Shown here piece after piece: positions 1-6,118 of a stretch of 21,803 nucleotides of DNA. The notes beneath the pieces were generated by a model. That model did not search any database. It was not told the origin of the DNA and worked only from the letters and a program-made list of their open reading frames with translations. Each line of letters starts with the position of its first letter. The first letter of the stretch is position 1. Location: IMG/VR virus record IMGVR_UViG_3300034061_002198, positions 1 to 21,803 of that record; one strand, written 5' to 3'. The position numbers and the translations under genes are program-made. This stretch comes from a virus.

Positions 1-196
1 TTATAATGTCGTTATCGTAACAATAGAGTTCAAAACCTTCCAATGTCAATGGTCTTTCTTTCTTTCTGTTTACCTCATCCCCATCCTTGCCGACAAAGTC
101 TTGAACTAAAATAGGATTGCTTTTTACTTTTTGGCGATATGCTTCAAAGTATTCCCACATCTTTTCGGGTGTTTCTATGTATTTGTTCTTTCCCAT
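1..196 (-). CDS. terS: Terminase small subunit, 5' part only (runs off left edge)
   Basis: The gene starts at ATG 196-194 and stays open to the window edge, so about 65 residues are visible and the C-terminus is missing. The protein begins MGKNKYIETPEKMWEYFEAY and continues with a NPILVQDFVGKDGDEV stretch and a NRKKERPLTLEGFELYC stretch. This matches the N-terminal half of the small terminase subunits I know from Bacteroidota tailed phages, which recognise phage DNA and hand it to the large subunit for packaging. The start overlaps the methyltransferase stop as TAATG, which implies translational coupling. A TATATTTG box lies 20 bases upstream (216-223), inside the methyltransferase gene, but no TTTG sits at the proper distance, so a separate promoter is uncertain. 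The large subunit would be expected just beyond the left edge. Confidence 0.75.
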   Translation of the reverse strand, partial: MGKNKYIETPEKMWEYFEAYRQKVKSNPILVQDFVGKDGDEVNRKKERPLTLEGFELYCYDNDII

Positions 197-837
197 TAGC
201 TTAAATTTTCCTTTTCAAATATAGCAGATAAAATATTAATCGGTGTATTTGGTCTTTTCCTTATCGTGTCTTCGCAGTTCGACATGGTTATTAGTTTATA
301 GCCATTTAGCTTAAAATGTAGAATTAGTGAAAACTTATTGAAGTGGTGCAAATGTTCATTAGGTCTTAGGTGTATGTAGTGTCTCATCAAGTAATCAATA
401 TTCTTTGGTTGTTCGCAGTTAGGTACTGAAACATAAACATACTTGGTGTTAAGGTCTTTGATGAAGTTAATATCTTCAAAGTGTTCTAATACATCAAACA
501 TACATACTACATCTACTTGCTCAAATATGTTATCGGTTGCGGTTACTTTTGGCGGTGTGGGTATTCCTGTAATGTCATTGCCAAAACATTTGATGTCCTG
601 GTCTGCACATAATTGAATGAAGTCGCCTGCACCATAACCAATTTCAAGTATCTTAGTTGGTTTGCCTATGCTGCCTACCATATAACCATATCTTAGCATA
701 CTCATTTGTTTGCGAAGTTCAATGATTGCACCATACCTCGATGTTACATAATCAGAATCGTAAGTTATAACATTCGGATTGACTTGTTGAAGCACCCCTT
801 GTTCATTTATTTTATATTCAAATCCGTTTATATTCAT
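196..837 (-). CDS. Class I SAM-dependent methyltransferase
   Basis: I choose ATG 837-835, giving 213 residues starting MNINGFEYK, because it overlaps the upstream stop as ATGA; an in-frame ATG 13 codons earlier would overlap that gene by 43 bases. Motif I, LEIGYGAGDF, lies at residues 64-73 and binds S-adenosylmethionine. FDVLEHFED at 114-122 is the motif IV-like segment typical of the Methyltransf_23/UbiG-like group. The substrate cannot be read from sequence. Because it is directly coupled to two glycosyltransferase genes, a sugar or glycan methyltransferase is the best guess. A DNA methyltransferase is unlikely, since no target-recognition domain or catalytic DPPY/NPPY motif is visible. 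Confidence 0.8.
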   Translation of the reverse strand: MNINGFEYKINEQGVLQQVNPNVITYDSDYVTSRYGAIIELRKQMSMLRYGYMVGSIGKPTKILEIGYGAGDFIQLCADQDIKCFGNDITGIPTPPKVTATDNIFEQVDVVCMFDVLEHFEDINFIKDLNTKYVYVSVPNCEQPKNIDYLMRHYIHLRPNEHLHHFNKFSLILHFKLNGYKLITMSNCEDTIRKRPNTPINILSAIFEKENLS

Positions 838-1502
838 CTGTTTAATAATGTTTCGTTTGGTACGTTGTGAATGCAATTAGTGTGGTTATCTGCAACCATT
901 AATCGGTATGGTTTGCCCAATCCTTGTGCAATAGTTAAAGCAAACGACTGGTTACAACTTGTAACCGTTGCATCATTAATTAATTGAGCAAGTTCGAGAG
1001 CGTTGTTTGTTTTAAAGTATTCTAAGGAATTAAATGGTGATGTCATATCTTCTTGATATCCTACATAAAATACTTGTTTGTACTTTTCTTTTAGGTAGTC
1101 TATTTCAGCCTGCCAATCAAATCCTATTGCAGGGTAACGTGGTGTTACATTTACAAGTGCATATTCGCCTTCAATTAATCTCTTAGGTGTTATCGTTAAC
1201 CAAGTCTCATTCCAATTATCTTCACTTAAATTAAATGCTTTCAAATGGTTTTTAACCAAAGGCACTTCGCCAAGTCCTTGCATATTGCGAAAATCATCAA
1301 GATTATGTGTTATAGTTTCAAGTGAAGACTTAGGTAATACTTCTAAAATGTACGGTTGTTCCTCGAGCAATGGTTTGATGTTTTGATAATACACATCATC
1401 AAAATTAGTTTTGTAATAACCTTTCCCTATCCTTTTGCAAACCGCTAAGGAATAAATCATGTCTCCATGTCCACCACTATGTGAATATACTATTTTATCC
1501 AT
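834..1502 (-). CDS. GT9/heptosyltransferase-like glycosyltransferase
   Basis: This 222-residue protein has the layout of a small GT-B fold enzyme. Near the N-terminus is SHSGGHGDMIYSL, a glycine-rich loop like that at the start of heptosyltransferases. Towards the C-terminus, LELAQLINDA is followed by CNQSFALTIAQGLGKPYRL, which resembles the nucleotide-sugar binding half of GT9 enzymes, where the sequence asks whether the protein product is in the right place in a queue of sugar donors. It is shorter than cellular GT9 enzymes (about 330 residues), so activity is inferred. It overlaps the 97-residue gene upstream by 8 bases and the methyltransferase downstream by 4. Together with the GT4 gene it suggests that the phage alters a glycan, either on the host surface or on its own virion. 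Confidence 0.6.
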   Translation of the reverse strand: MDKIVYSHSGGHGDMIYSLAVCKRIGKGYYKTNFDDVYYQNIKPLLEEQPYILEVLPKSSLETITHNLDDFRNMQGLGEVPLVKNHLKAFNLSEDNWNETWLTITPKRLIEGEYALVNVTPRYPAIGFDWQAEIDYLKEKYKQVFYVGYQEDMTSPFNSLEYFKTNNALELAQLINDATVTSCNQSFALTIAQGLGKPYRLMVADNHTNCIHNVPNETLLNR

Positions 1503-1788
1503 TGCGTTTAGGTCTTCCTATCTTTTTAGTTTCTTGGGCTGCCTTATCTGATTCGTATTTGTTAACCCACCTAATCATATTCATTAACACTTCGATATTA
1601 CACCCACTACATCCGCCTGGTCTTATTCCAGTCAACTCATGTTGAAATTCTTTAAGTTGAAGAAGTTGGCTTGTTTGTCCTATCCAACTATTCTCAGTTT
1701 GAAAAACGTGAAGGAGTTCACGCAATGAATAACGGATTGTGTCATCCTTAAAAATTATTTCTTGGTAAATTTCGTCAAAGGTTTTCAT
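1495..1788 (-). CDS. Conserved phage hypothetical protein with CxxC motif
   Basis: A 97-residue soluble protein. The central segment GIRPGGCSGCNIEVLMNMIRW contains a CSGC pair that could bind metal or form a disulfide, but there is no second CxxC pair for a classic zinc ribbon. The tail, AAQETKKIGRPKRNG, is basic with a GRPKR sequence resembling an AT-hook core, so weak DNA binding is possible. It starts directly after the stop of the membrane protein gene and overlaps the glycosyltransferase gene by 8 bases. I recall similar small proteins near glycosyltransferases in Bacteroidota phages but know no function. Confidence 0.6.
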   Translation of the reverse strand: MKTFDEIYQEIIFKDDTIRYSLRELLHVFQTENSWIGQTSQLLQLKEFQHELTGIRPGGCSGCNIEVLMNMIRWVNKYESDKAAQETKKIGRPKRNG

Positions 1789-2034
1789 TTAGTATAATTT
1801 AATTAAAAGTCTTTTCATCAAAATAGCTAAGTAACTTGCAAAGCCTCCATAACCTAATGCAATAAGGAAAGGTTGCGTTATCGGTACAAATATAAATAAT
1901 AGTACACCAAATAATGTACTCCAAAAAGAAAGGCATACAATGCAGTTAAATGGTTTAAAGTCTAACCAACTTGGCAAACTACCTGCGGTGAAGAAACTAA
2001 TCCATAAAAAAGGTAATCCTAAAAGTGCTATCAT
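1789..2034 (-). CDS. Small membrane protein with FNCxxCLSFW motif
   Basis: An 81-residue, strongly hydrophobic protein with two to three predicted membrane segments (about residues 1-19, 36-52 and 54-75) and a short basic end (MKRLLIKLY). Between the first two segments sits KPFNCIVCLSFW. This Cys-x-x-Cys-x-x-Phe-Trp pattern recurs in small membrane proteins of Bacteroidota phages, but I know no defined role. It lies 2 bases after the GT4 gene and abuts the 97-residue gene, so it is part of the glycan cluster. It might anchor a glycosyltransferase or carry a lipid-linked sugar across the membrane, which is inference from context only. Confidence 0.6.
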   Translation of the reverse strand: MIALLGLPFLWISFFTAGSLPSWLDFKPFNCIVCLSFWSTLFGVLLFIFVPITQPFLIALGYGGFASYLAILMKRLLIKLY

Positions 2035-2036
2035 AA

Positions 2037-3110
2037 TTATTTATTTAAAATTTCTTTGTATGCTTCAAAGCGTTCTGTTGCTACATTGCTCATGTGGTAG
2101 CGTTGAACATCAATATATAATTGCGCCCTTAAATCTTCAACAAGATTCGGATTGTCTATTAGCTTCGTCATGTACTTATACCAATCGTTTTTATGTTTAA
2201 CTTTTAAGCAATTAACATTATGTTTCAAGTCAGGTGAATAAGGGTAAACATCGCTGCATATTACTGCTTTCATTTTAAACCCTGATTCTAATAATTTAAG
2301 GTTTGATTTATTGTTATTGAAACGATTATTGCGAAGTGGTATAAGCGATACGTTTATCAAATCATAAAAGTTGCCATATTCTTTAACTCCAGTTTCTTTG
2401 AAGATTCCAAATTGAGATTCACTTGCCTTGCCCCTTGCGCTCAATACACTAAGTATAGCTTGACTTGTTTCAGACTGCGTTGCAAATCCTCCATAAACAA
2501 CTCTAAACTTATCTTTATAATCATCTGCGGTGTAAAGTGAATACAAACCATCGTGCATTAAAATAACATCTTCTAGGTGCGTTATTGAACCACTCCATCC
2601 GAAGTTTAACTTACCATTGAATTGTGGTTCTCTTAATTCAAAATGTCCCTCTGGATAAATTCCATTAGGTACTATGTAAATATTTTTTTGTCCTAATTCC
2701 TTATTGAGTGTGCTTGCTAATAATTCATGAGTAGTGGTGCAGGCGGTTGCGTTCTTAACTGCTAAACTAATCTGTTCGGTGTGGTTGCCATCCTTTGCTG
2801 CATAGTATAAGATATGATTTTTAGGAAGAATATAATCATCATCTAAGTCAATCACATAAGGAAGTCCAACTCTTTTTAGTTTATCAATTAGTGCCTGCGG
2901 TTCGTTTGTCTTTGAAGCAAACCTATTCATCACTACCAAATCAAAGTCCTTTAAGAACTCATCTGTTGCGCTGTCTACTTCATTTATTAGACTTATATCA
3001 ATCTCATCTTTGAAAAGGTCTGACATCACATTGTGCGGCATCCATAACCTATGATAATCAACTCCGCTTATCTTTGGATAACTTGGAACTACTATTAATA
3101 GTTTAATCAT
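2037..3110 (-). CDS. GT4-like glycosyltransferase
   Basis: A 357-residue GT-B type enzyme of the size expected for GT4. The N-terminus, LLIVVPSYPKISGVDYHRLWMP, resembles the opening of family 4 enzymes. YVIDLDDDYILP lies in the middle of the N-terminal domain, IYIVPNGIYP marks the linker, and NFGWSGSITHLED opens the C-terminal nucleotide-sugar domain. Near residues 280-300, NLKLLESGFKMKAVICSD corresponds to the EX7E-like donor-binding segment, with only one of the two glutamates obvious. The gene overlaps the sigma-like gene by 4 bases (ATGA). It is most likely involved in decorating a host surface polysaccharide or a virion protein; the acceptor is unknown. Confidence 0.75.
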   Translation of the reverse strand: MIKLLIVVPSYPKISGVDYHRLWMPHNVMSDLFKDEIDISLINEVDSATDEFLKDFDLVVMNRFASKTNEPQALIDKLKRVGLPYVIDLDDDYILPKNHILYYAAKDGNHTEQISLAVKNATACTTTHELLASTLNKELGQKNIYIVPNGIYPEGHFELREPQFNGKLNFGWSGSITHLEDVILMHDGLYSLYTADDYKDKFRVVYGGFATQSETSQAILSVLSARGKASESQFGIFKETGVKEYGNFYDLINVSLIPLRNNRFNNNKSNLKLLESGFKMKAVICSDVYPYSPDLKHNVNCLKVKHKNDWYKYMTKLIDNPNLVEDLRAQLYIDVQRYHMSNVATERFEAYKEILNK

Positions 3111-3568
3111 ATTTGTTTCGCTTTTTGTTTAATTTTTTCTTTGACAGCTCGAAGTGCTGAATAACTAATCCCAGTTAATCGTTGGACTTTCTTCATATCT
3201 CCAAACTGATTATATAATAAGATGATCCGATTCTCAAATTCATTTAAGGATAACATGAACTGCTCCGCTTCCTTTGTCATTATCTCTTTTGATAGTTCAC
3301 TTGGTGTGTAGATGTCAAATTCGATTAACTCCCTTAAAACTATTTTACCTAACTTTCCATTGCGTGACATTACGTTAAATGCTACCCGGTAAAACCAAAA
3401 CTTTAAATAGTTAAGTTCGGGTAATCTTTCATCTGATATTGTTAGAATTTCGCAGATAGTTTCTTGGTAAATGTCTTCAGCATAGTGTGTATTAATCTTG
3501 AAGCACATTTCTTTAAATGACTTGTCGCTAACAATTACATCAACCAAATGCAGCCTATCAGGTTTCAT
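3107..3568 (-). CDS. Sigma-70-like (ECF-type) RNA polymerase factor
   Basis: A 153-residue protein with a sigma-like two-part layout. Residues 29-70 hold YAEDIYQETICEIL, close to the region 2 core (DxxQExF type), followed by LKFWFYRVAFNVMSRNGK, equivalent to the 2.3-2.4 helix that melts and reads the -10 element. Residues 105-148 form a region 4-like unit with a helix-turn-helix (MKKVQRLTGISYSALRAVKE) that would contact the -35 region. It is shorter than cellular ECF factors, and divergence suggests a phage-specific regulator. It overlaps a 15-codon ORF upstream and the GT4 gene downstream by ATGA junctions. It may direct host polymerase to later phage promoters, though a plain DNA-binding role is possible. 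Confidence 0.6.
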   Translation of the reverse strand: MKPDRLHLVDVIVSDKSFKEMCFKINTHYAEDIYQETICEILTISDERLPELNYLKFWFYRVAFNVMSRNGKLGKIVLRELIEFDIYTPSELSKEIMTKEAEQFMLSLNEFENRIILLYNQFGDMKKVQRLTGISYSALRAVKEKIKQKAKQI

Positions 3569-3612
3569 TCATCAGGATTTAATAATGCAAATATTTCATC
3601 TTCTCTTTCCAT
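3565..3612 (-). CDS. 15-codon micro-ORF coupled to the sigma-like gene
   Basis: ATG 3612-3610 opens a 15-residue reading frame (MEREDEIFALLNPDE) whose TGA overlaps the start of the sigma-like gene as ATGA. A Bacteroidota -7 box, TATTTTTG, lies only 4 bases before its ATG (3617-3624), so a transcript starting there would be nearly leaderless. No TTTG is found 19 bases further up. The peptide is acidic and matches nothing I know. It could be a leader peptide that sets translation of the sigma-like gene, the remnant of a longer gene, or chance. The evidence is positional only. Confidence 0.35.
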   Translation of the reverse strand: MEREDEIFALLNPDE

Positions 3613-3616
3613 TGCA

Positions 3617-3624
3617 CAAAAATA
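3617..3624 (-). promoter_or_regulatory. Candidate -7 promoter box TATTTTTG
   Basis: On the minus strand the sequence reads TATTTTTG, a full match to the Bacteroidota -7 consensus TAnnTTTG. It sits in the non-coding gap between the MazG-like gene and the sigma-like gene. The expected -33 TTTG at a 19-base spacing is absent (TAAA instead), so strength is uncertain. Confidence 0.35.
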
Positions 3625-3644
3625 GTTAATATAAATCATATAAT

Positions 3645-3917
3645 TTAATCCTTTCTTGTTTCGTTAAATAATGTTTTTTCTTCAAGTGCTTTTACGATGT
3701 CAATGTTATAGTGCTTAGACATTGACAAGCATACGAGAATAATATCGGCTAATTCCTTTTCATCGAAGGTTGAATTGTGCTTGGGGTAACTATTCCATAG
3801 TTCGTTTATTTCATCACGAATGTCGATTATCCAATCGTAGAAATCTATTTTTTTTGTGACCTTACCTCGCTTTAATTGGGCTGCATAATTGCGGTTTATT
3901 ATTTCTTCTATTGTCAT
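3645..3917 (-). CDS. MazG-like nucleotide pyrophosphohydrolase
   Basis: This 90-residue protein carries the metal-binding signature of all-alpha NTP pyrophosphohydrolases: DEINEL (E36, E39) in one helix, then KELADIILVCL (E55, D58) in the next, followed by MSKHYNIDIVKALEEK, which matches the C-terminal helix of MazG/dCTPase-type enzymes. These enzymes hydrolyse NTPs or dNTPs to the monophosphate and pyrophosphate. In phages they are thought to adjust nucleotide pools or lower the host alarm nucleotide ppGpp. The length fits a single-domain phage version. It overlaps the 65-residue gene by 4 bases. Substrate preference cannot be read from the sequence. Confidence 0.7.
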   Translation of the reverse strand: MTIEEIINRNYAAQLKRGKVTKKIDFYDWIIDIRDEINELWNSYPKHNSTFDEKELADIILVCLSMSKHYNIDIVKALEEKTLFNETRKD

Positions 3918-4111
3918 TTGTTACCTCCGTATGTTTCGTTGTAGTATTGTTCTGCTGTATTCATTGATATTTTATCATAAGCATCAATTATCTGCTCCTT
4001 GTGCTTGGCGTTGGCTTGTTCAAGTATATGCTGCCCACTTGTTTTATCAAACCAAGTTGAAGTTAGTTGTTCATATATCCATTCTGTTGCTGTCTGTTTT
4101 ACTTGTTCCAT
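3914..4111 (-). CDS. Small conserved Bacteroidota phage protein
   Basis: A 65-residue acidic protein, largely helical by composition. The pattern TATEWIYEQL near the start, KEQIIDAYD in the middle and AEQYYNETYGG at the end is one I recognise from many small hypothetical proteins of Flavobacterium-type phages, but no function is established. The gene overlaps the upstream 236-residue gene by 13 bases and the MazG-like gene by 4, so it is translated as part of the same operon. Confidence 0.65.
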   Translation of the reverse strand: MEQVKQTATEWIYEQLTSTWFDKTSGQHILEQANAKHKEQIIDAYDKISMNTAEQYYNETYGGNK

Positions 4112-4809
4112 AAGTCTTCTATTGTTATTTGTTTTGCCATGTTAATTACTTCTTTGCTGTCCATTGATAGCGTTTCAATCTTTGCTCTTAGCTTTCTTCG
4201 CAATAATAAATCATTGGTTTTAGACTGATATTCTAAGTCTTCTAATACATAATCATAAGCCTCTTGAATATTAGCGTTAAACTCGATATTACTTACCTCA
4301 TTGGTATCTACTAATATCTTGTATATGTCACCTATGCTTGGTTCATAAAGTCCAAAATGACCAGTTTTAAGGTAGGTAGATTTCGCATAACTCATAAATT
4401 CATCTCGAATTCTTAGCTTATCTTCTGCGGTGTATTCCTTTATTGGTTCAATTCTTGGTGTGCTGCGTATTTTTATCGCTTCTAATCGCTTTTCTTCAGC
4501 CATAAAGGATTTAATCCATTGGTGAAAGGTTACGATGTTTAAACCAAAATATTCGCCATAAACTTTCCGTACACCATTTTGGAAGCACAAATCTAATTCA
4601 TCAATTTTTAAATTAATAAAGTATCGCTTAATTTCGTTTATCACTCCATTCGATAGGCTGATTAACTCCTTTGATTCGATTACCTTTCCGCAATCAATGT
4701 AAGTCTTTGCAAGTACTTTTATTACTCGGTCTTTTAATTCTTGTTGCTGCATATCAACTATTAGCTTAGAGTTGAGCGCAGTTAAGTAGTGGTTGTCGTT
4801 TGTTTTCAT
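4099..4809 (-). CDS. Uncharacterised protein next to replication gene, possible primosome component
   Basis: A 236-residue soluble, helix-rich and highly charged protein with no catalytic motif that I can recognise. Features seen: KVYGEYFGLNIVTFHQWIKSFM near residues 83-104, which resembles a helix-turn-helix (FGLNIVTFHQWI), then a long charged region rich in Lys, Glu and Arg. It follows the DUF6291 replication-type gene, separated from it only by the direct-repeat-flanked cassette, so before that insertion the two were probably adjacent. A role in replication initiation or helicase loading is plausible from context but is not shown by the sequence. Confidence 0.5.
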   Translation of the reverse strand: MKTNDNHYLTALNSKLIVDMQQQELKDRVIKVLAKTYIDCGKVIESKELISLSNGVINEIKRYFINLKIDELDLCFQNGVRKVYGEYFGLNIVTFHQWIKSFMAEEKRLEAIKIRSTPRIEPIKEYTAEDKLRIRDEFMSYAKSTYLKTGHFGLYEPSIGDIYKILVDTNEVSNIEFNANIQEAYDYVLEDLEYQSKTNDLLLRRKLRAKIETLSMDSKEVINMAKQITIEDLWNK

Positions 4810-4824
4810 TTTTGTTTTATAGTT

Positions 4825-5028
4825 TTAGTTTTCATCCTGTATCATATTAAGTGCCTCTTTAGACCATTCAGAAAGTTTAGATTTTACAACTAATTTTAGT
4901 TCATCAACTTTTGACAATGGACAGCGAAAGGCAACCGTTTTTGTTTCTTCGTTGTATTTAGGTTTAGCACCCGACCCTTGCCGAGTGCCTCCCCTACCAA
5001 TTTTCTTTTTTTGTATATTTTTTTCCAT
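4825..5028 (-). CDS. Small ribbon-helix-helix-like DNA-binding protein
   Basis: A 67-residue basic protein. The N-terminus has KKKIGRGGTRQGSGAKP, a Gly/Arg-rich arm seen in many small phage DNA-binding proteins. ETKTVAFRCPLSKVDELK (about 28-45) fits a short beta strand followed by a helix, as in ribbon-helix-helix regulators. The last residues, KEALNMIQDEN, are almost the same as the end of the upstream DUF6291 protein (KEALNMLYDEN), and the DNA is also repeated there, so this C-terminus seems acquired by duplication. It overlaps the 83-residue gene by 35 bases. It may be the regulator that acts on the inverted repeat in the promoter of its own cassette. Confidence 0.6.
   Translation of the reverse strand: MEKNIQKKKIGRGGTRQGSGAKPKYNEETKTVAFRCPLSKVDELKLVVKSKLSEWSKEALNMIQDEN
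4843..4860. repeat. Direct repeat copy 1 (18 bp) at end of RHH gene
   Basis: CATATTAAGTGCCTCTTT occurs here and again at 5371-5388. Eight further bases (TTTTCATC) are shared six bases away in both copies with the same spacing. Both copies encode the last codons of a gene (KEALNMxxDEN then stop). Together they bracket a 0.5-kb segment with two genes and a promoter. Confidence 0.85.
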
Positions 5029-5245
5029 TTTTTGCTACTCTGTAATTTCTAAAATTTGCATTTGTACTAAAAGAACCGCTTGGATAATGAAAACCTAAAT
5101 ATGTTTGAAGTCTTGCCATTTCATCAGTAACTATACCAGTTGATAAGCATATCTGTTGATTACCTTTGGATATTTGGCTATCAATAAATTTCTCAAACTT
5201 TTCAATTTCTTGCTCTGTAAATGTTGGTTTTGTATACGCTTCCAT
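4994..5245 (-). CDS. Hypothetical protein, first gene of the repeat-flanked cassette
   Basis: An 83-residue protein that I do not recognise. It begins with a charged helical stretch (TEQEIEKFEKFIDSQISKG) and ends with a basic tail (YRVAKNGKKYTKKENW). The middle contains GFHYPSGSFSTNANFRNY, rich in aromatic and small residues. No signal peptide or membrane segment is visible. It has a strong promoter directly upstream and shares 35 bases with the RHH-like gene, so the two form a small unit, in layout like a phage moron or a toxin/antitoxin-sized pair. A toxin role is a guess with no motif support. Confidence 0.55.
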   Translation of the reverse strand: MEAYTKPTFTEQEIEKFEKFIDSQISKGNQQICLSTGIVTDEMARLQTYLGFHYPSGSFSTNANFRNYRVAKNGKKYTKKENW

Positions 5246-5268
5246 TTTGTTTGTTTTTAATTACAGAG

Positions 5269-5299
5269 CAAATATAAACCCATACTTTGAAACTGCAAA
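5269..5299 (-). promoter_or_regulatory. Bacteroidota promoter TTTG-N19-TATATTTG
   Basis: On the minus strand a -33 TTTG (5296-5299) is followed after exactly 19 bases by TATATTTG (5269-5276). Both boxes match the Bacteroidota sigma factor consensus TTTG-N19-TAnnTTTG without a mismatch. The start codon of the 83-residue gene is 24 bases downstream. It lies inside the segment bracketed by direct repeats, so the cassette carries its own promoter. Confidence 0.8.
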
Positions 5300-5309
5300 C
5301 TATTTCAAA
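5286..5309. promoter_or_regulatory. Candidate operator TTTGAAA-N10-TTTCAAA
   Basis: Two perfect 7-bp inverted arms (5286-5292 and 5303-5309) are separated by 10 bases, and the -33 box of the cassette promoter lies between them. A dimeric regulator binding here would block or guide RNA polymerase. The RHH-like protein of the same cassette is the obvious candidate. The AT-rich arms could also arise by chance. Confidence 0.45.
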
Positions 5310-5352
5310 TAATTATTAAATATATTTTATAACTTACTGAAAATCAAACGCT

Positions 5353-5997
5353 CTAATTTTCATCATAAAGCATATTAAGTGCCTCTTTTGCTGAATTTAC
5401 CATTGATTCCATTTTGCTCGGTTGTCCATTGGACAAATTTTGTCCTTTGTTATAATTATTACTTACCCACCTTTCTAATCTTCTATTTAAGTCCCAAGTC
5501 TTTTCTAATTCCTGCCTAAACTTTGTATTTGATTTATTAGGTTCTGTCCAATAGCCATAAAATTTATTTAAAGTTTCACGACCATATTGAGGTAAAAATA
5601 TTTGTAGTGTTGAAGCAAATTTTAATTTGCGGTCTTCTATATCATTAACCTTTACCTTACCATTATCCTTATCCTTATCCTTATCCTTATCGGGTTTTTT
5701 GGGTTCTTTAAAACCCAGTGGGTTATTTGGGTTTATTTGGGTTTCTACTTTGGCAGGTCTTCCACCTTTGATTCCATTGGTTTTATTCCTTTCAATAACA
5801 CTTAAATACTTTTCGTTATCAAGTCTAAATTGATTTTTAAAGAATAAAAAAGCCATGTATATAGATGATGTATTCAATGGTTCTATACCATCAATTTGAT
5901 ATTGAAATATTGCATCAAGTAGGTTACCTTTATCTTCACTGCTTAATCCTTTTATAGGTTCATAAAAAGACTTATATAATACAAATGATTCTTTCAT
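5353..5997 (-). CDS. DUF6291-type phage replication protein
   Basis: A 214-residue protein. Residues 1-80 (MKESFVLYKSFYEPIKGLS, GNLLDAIFQYQIDG, then NGIKGGRPAK) fit the DUF6291 domain found in replication regions of many phages, where it is thought to act like a replication initiator or helicase-loader adaptor. A low-complexity linker (KKPDKDKDKDKDN) follows, encoded by a run of hexamers, and a C-terminal part with TLQIFLPQYGRETLNKFYGYW that resembles DNA-binding C-termini of DnaD/DnaT-like replication proteins. It starts after a 121-base leader with repeated TTCACAAC boxes. Its last eleven codons are duplicated in the RHH gene downstream. Confidence 0.6.
   Translation of the reverse strand: MKESFVLYKSFYEPIKGLSSEDKGNLLDAIFQYQIDGIEPLNTSSIYMAFLFFKNQFRLDNEKYLSVIERNKTNGIKGGRPAKVETQINPNNPLGFKEPKKPDKDKDKDKDNGKVKVNDIEDRKLKFASTLQIFLPQYGRETLNKFYGYWTEPNKSNTKFRQELEKTWDLNRRLERWVSNNYNKGQNLSNGQPSKMESMVNSAKEALNMLYDEN
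5371..5388. repeat. Direct repeat copy 2 (18 bp) at end of DUF6291 gene
   Basis: Second copy of CATATTAAGTGCCTCTTT (first at 4843-4860), 528 bases away in the same orientation, again encoding the C-terminal residues just before a stop codon. This copy is most likely the original, as it belongs to the longer replication gene. Confidence 0.85.
5663..5691. repeat. Hexanucleotide tandem repeat (TTATCC, nearly 5 copies)
   Basis: TTATCC is repeated four full times plus TTATC. On the coding strand it encodes the Lys-Asp linker of the DUF6291 protein. Because the unit is two codons, slippage would change linker length without breaking the frame. Confidence 0.9.
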
Positions 5998-6118
5998 AAT
6001 TCACAACTTTAAATTCACAACTAAAAGAAAAAAAAAGGGGGGAAGGCGTTGTGAAACCTTTTACATCCATGCCTGAATAACCCTTTGCAAATATAACTTA
6101 TTGAAATTTAAAAAAAAA
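5998..6118 (-). promoter_or_regulatory. Leader of replication gene with three TTCACAAC boxes
   Basis: This 121-base gap holds a TATATTTG -7 box (6088-6095, no clear TTTG upstream) and then three copies of one octamer: GTTGTGAA in inverted sense at 6048-6055 and TTCACAAC at 6000-6007 and 6014-6021 (plus-strand reading). In RNA the first copy met by polymerase can pair over all 8 bases with either of the two others, and the last copy ends 2 bases before the start codon. Between them are runs of nine A and six G (plus strand). The boxes could be operator sites for a repressor or alternative RNA hairpins that control translation. Confidence 0.5.

Noticed and set aside
216-223. TATATTTG upstream of the small terminase gene as a promoter
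   Set aside because: It lies within a gene and has no TTTG at the right distance; single -7 matches are common in this AT-rich DNA.
6061-6072. TTACATCCATGC, also at 15274-15285, both in non-coding gaps
   Set aside because: A 12-base match in 22 kb of AT-rich DNA is expected by chance several times. No longer shared flank was seen, so I do not call it an attachment site.
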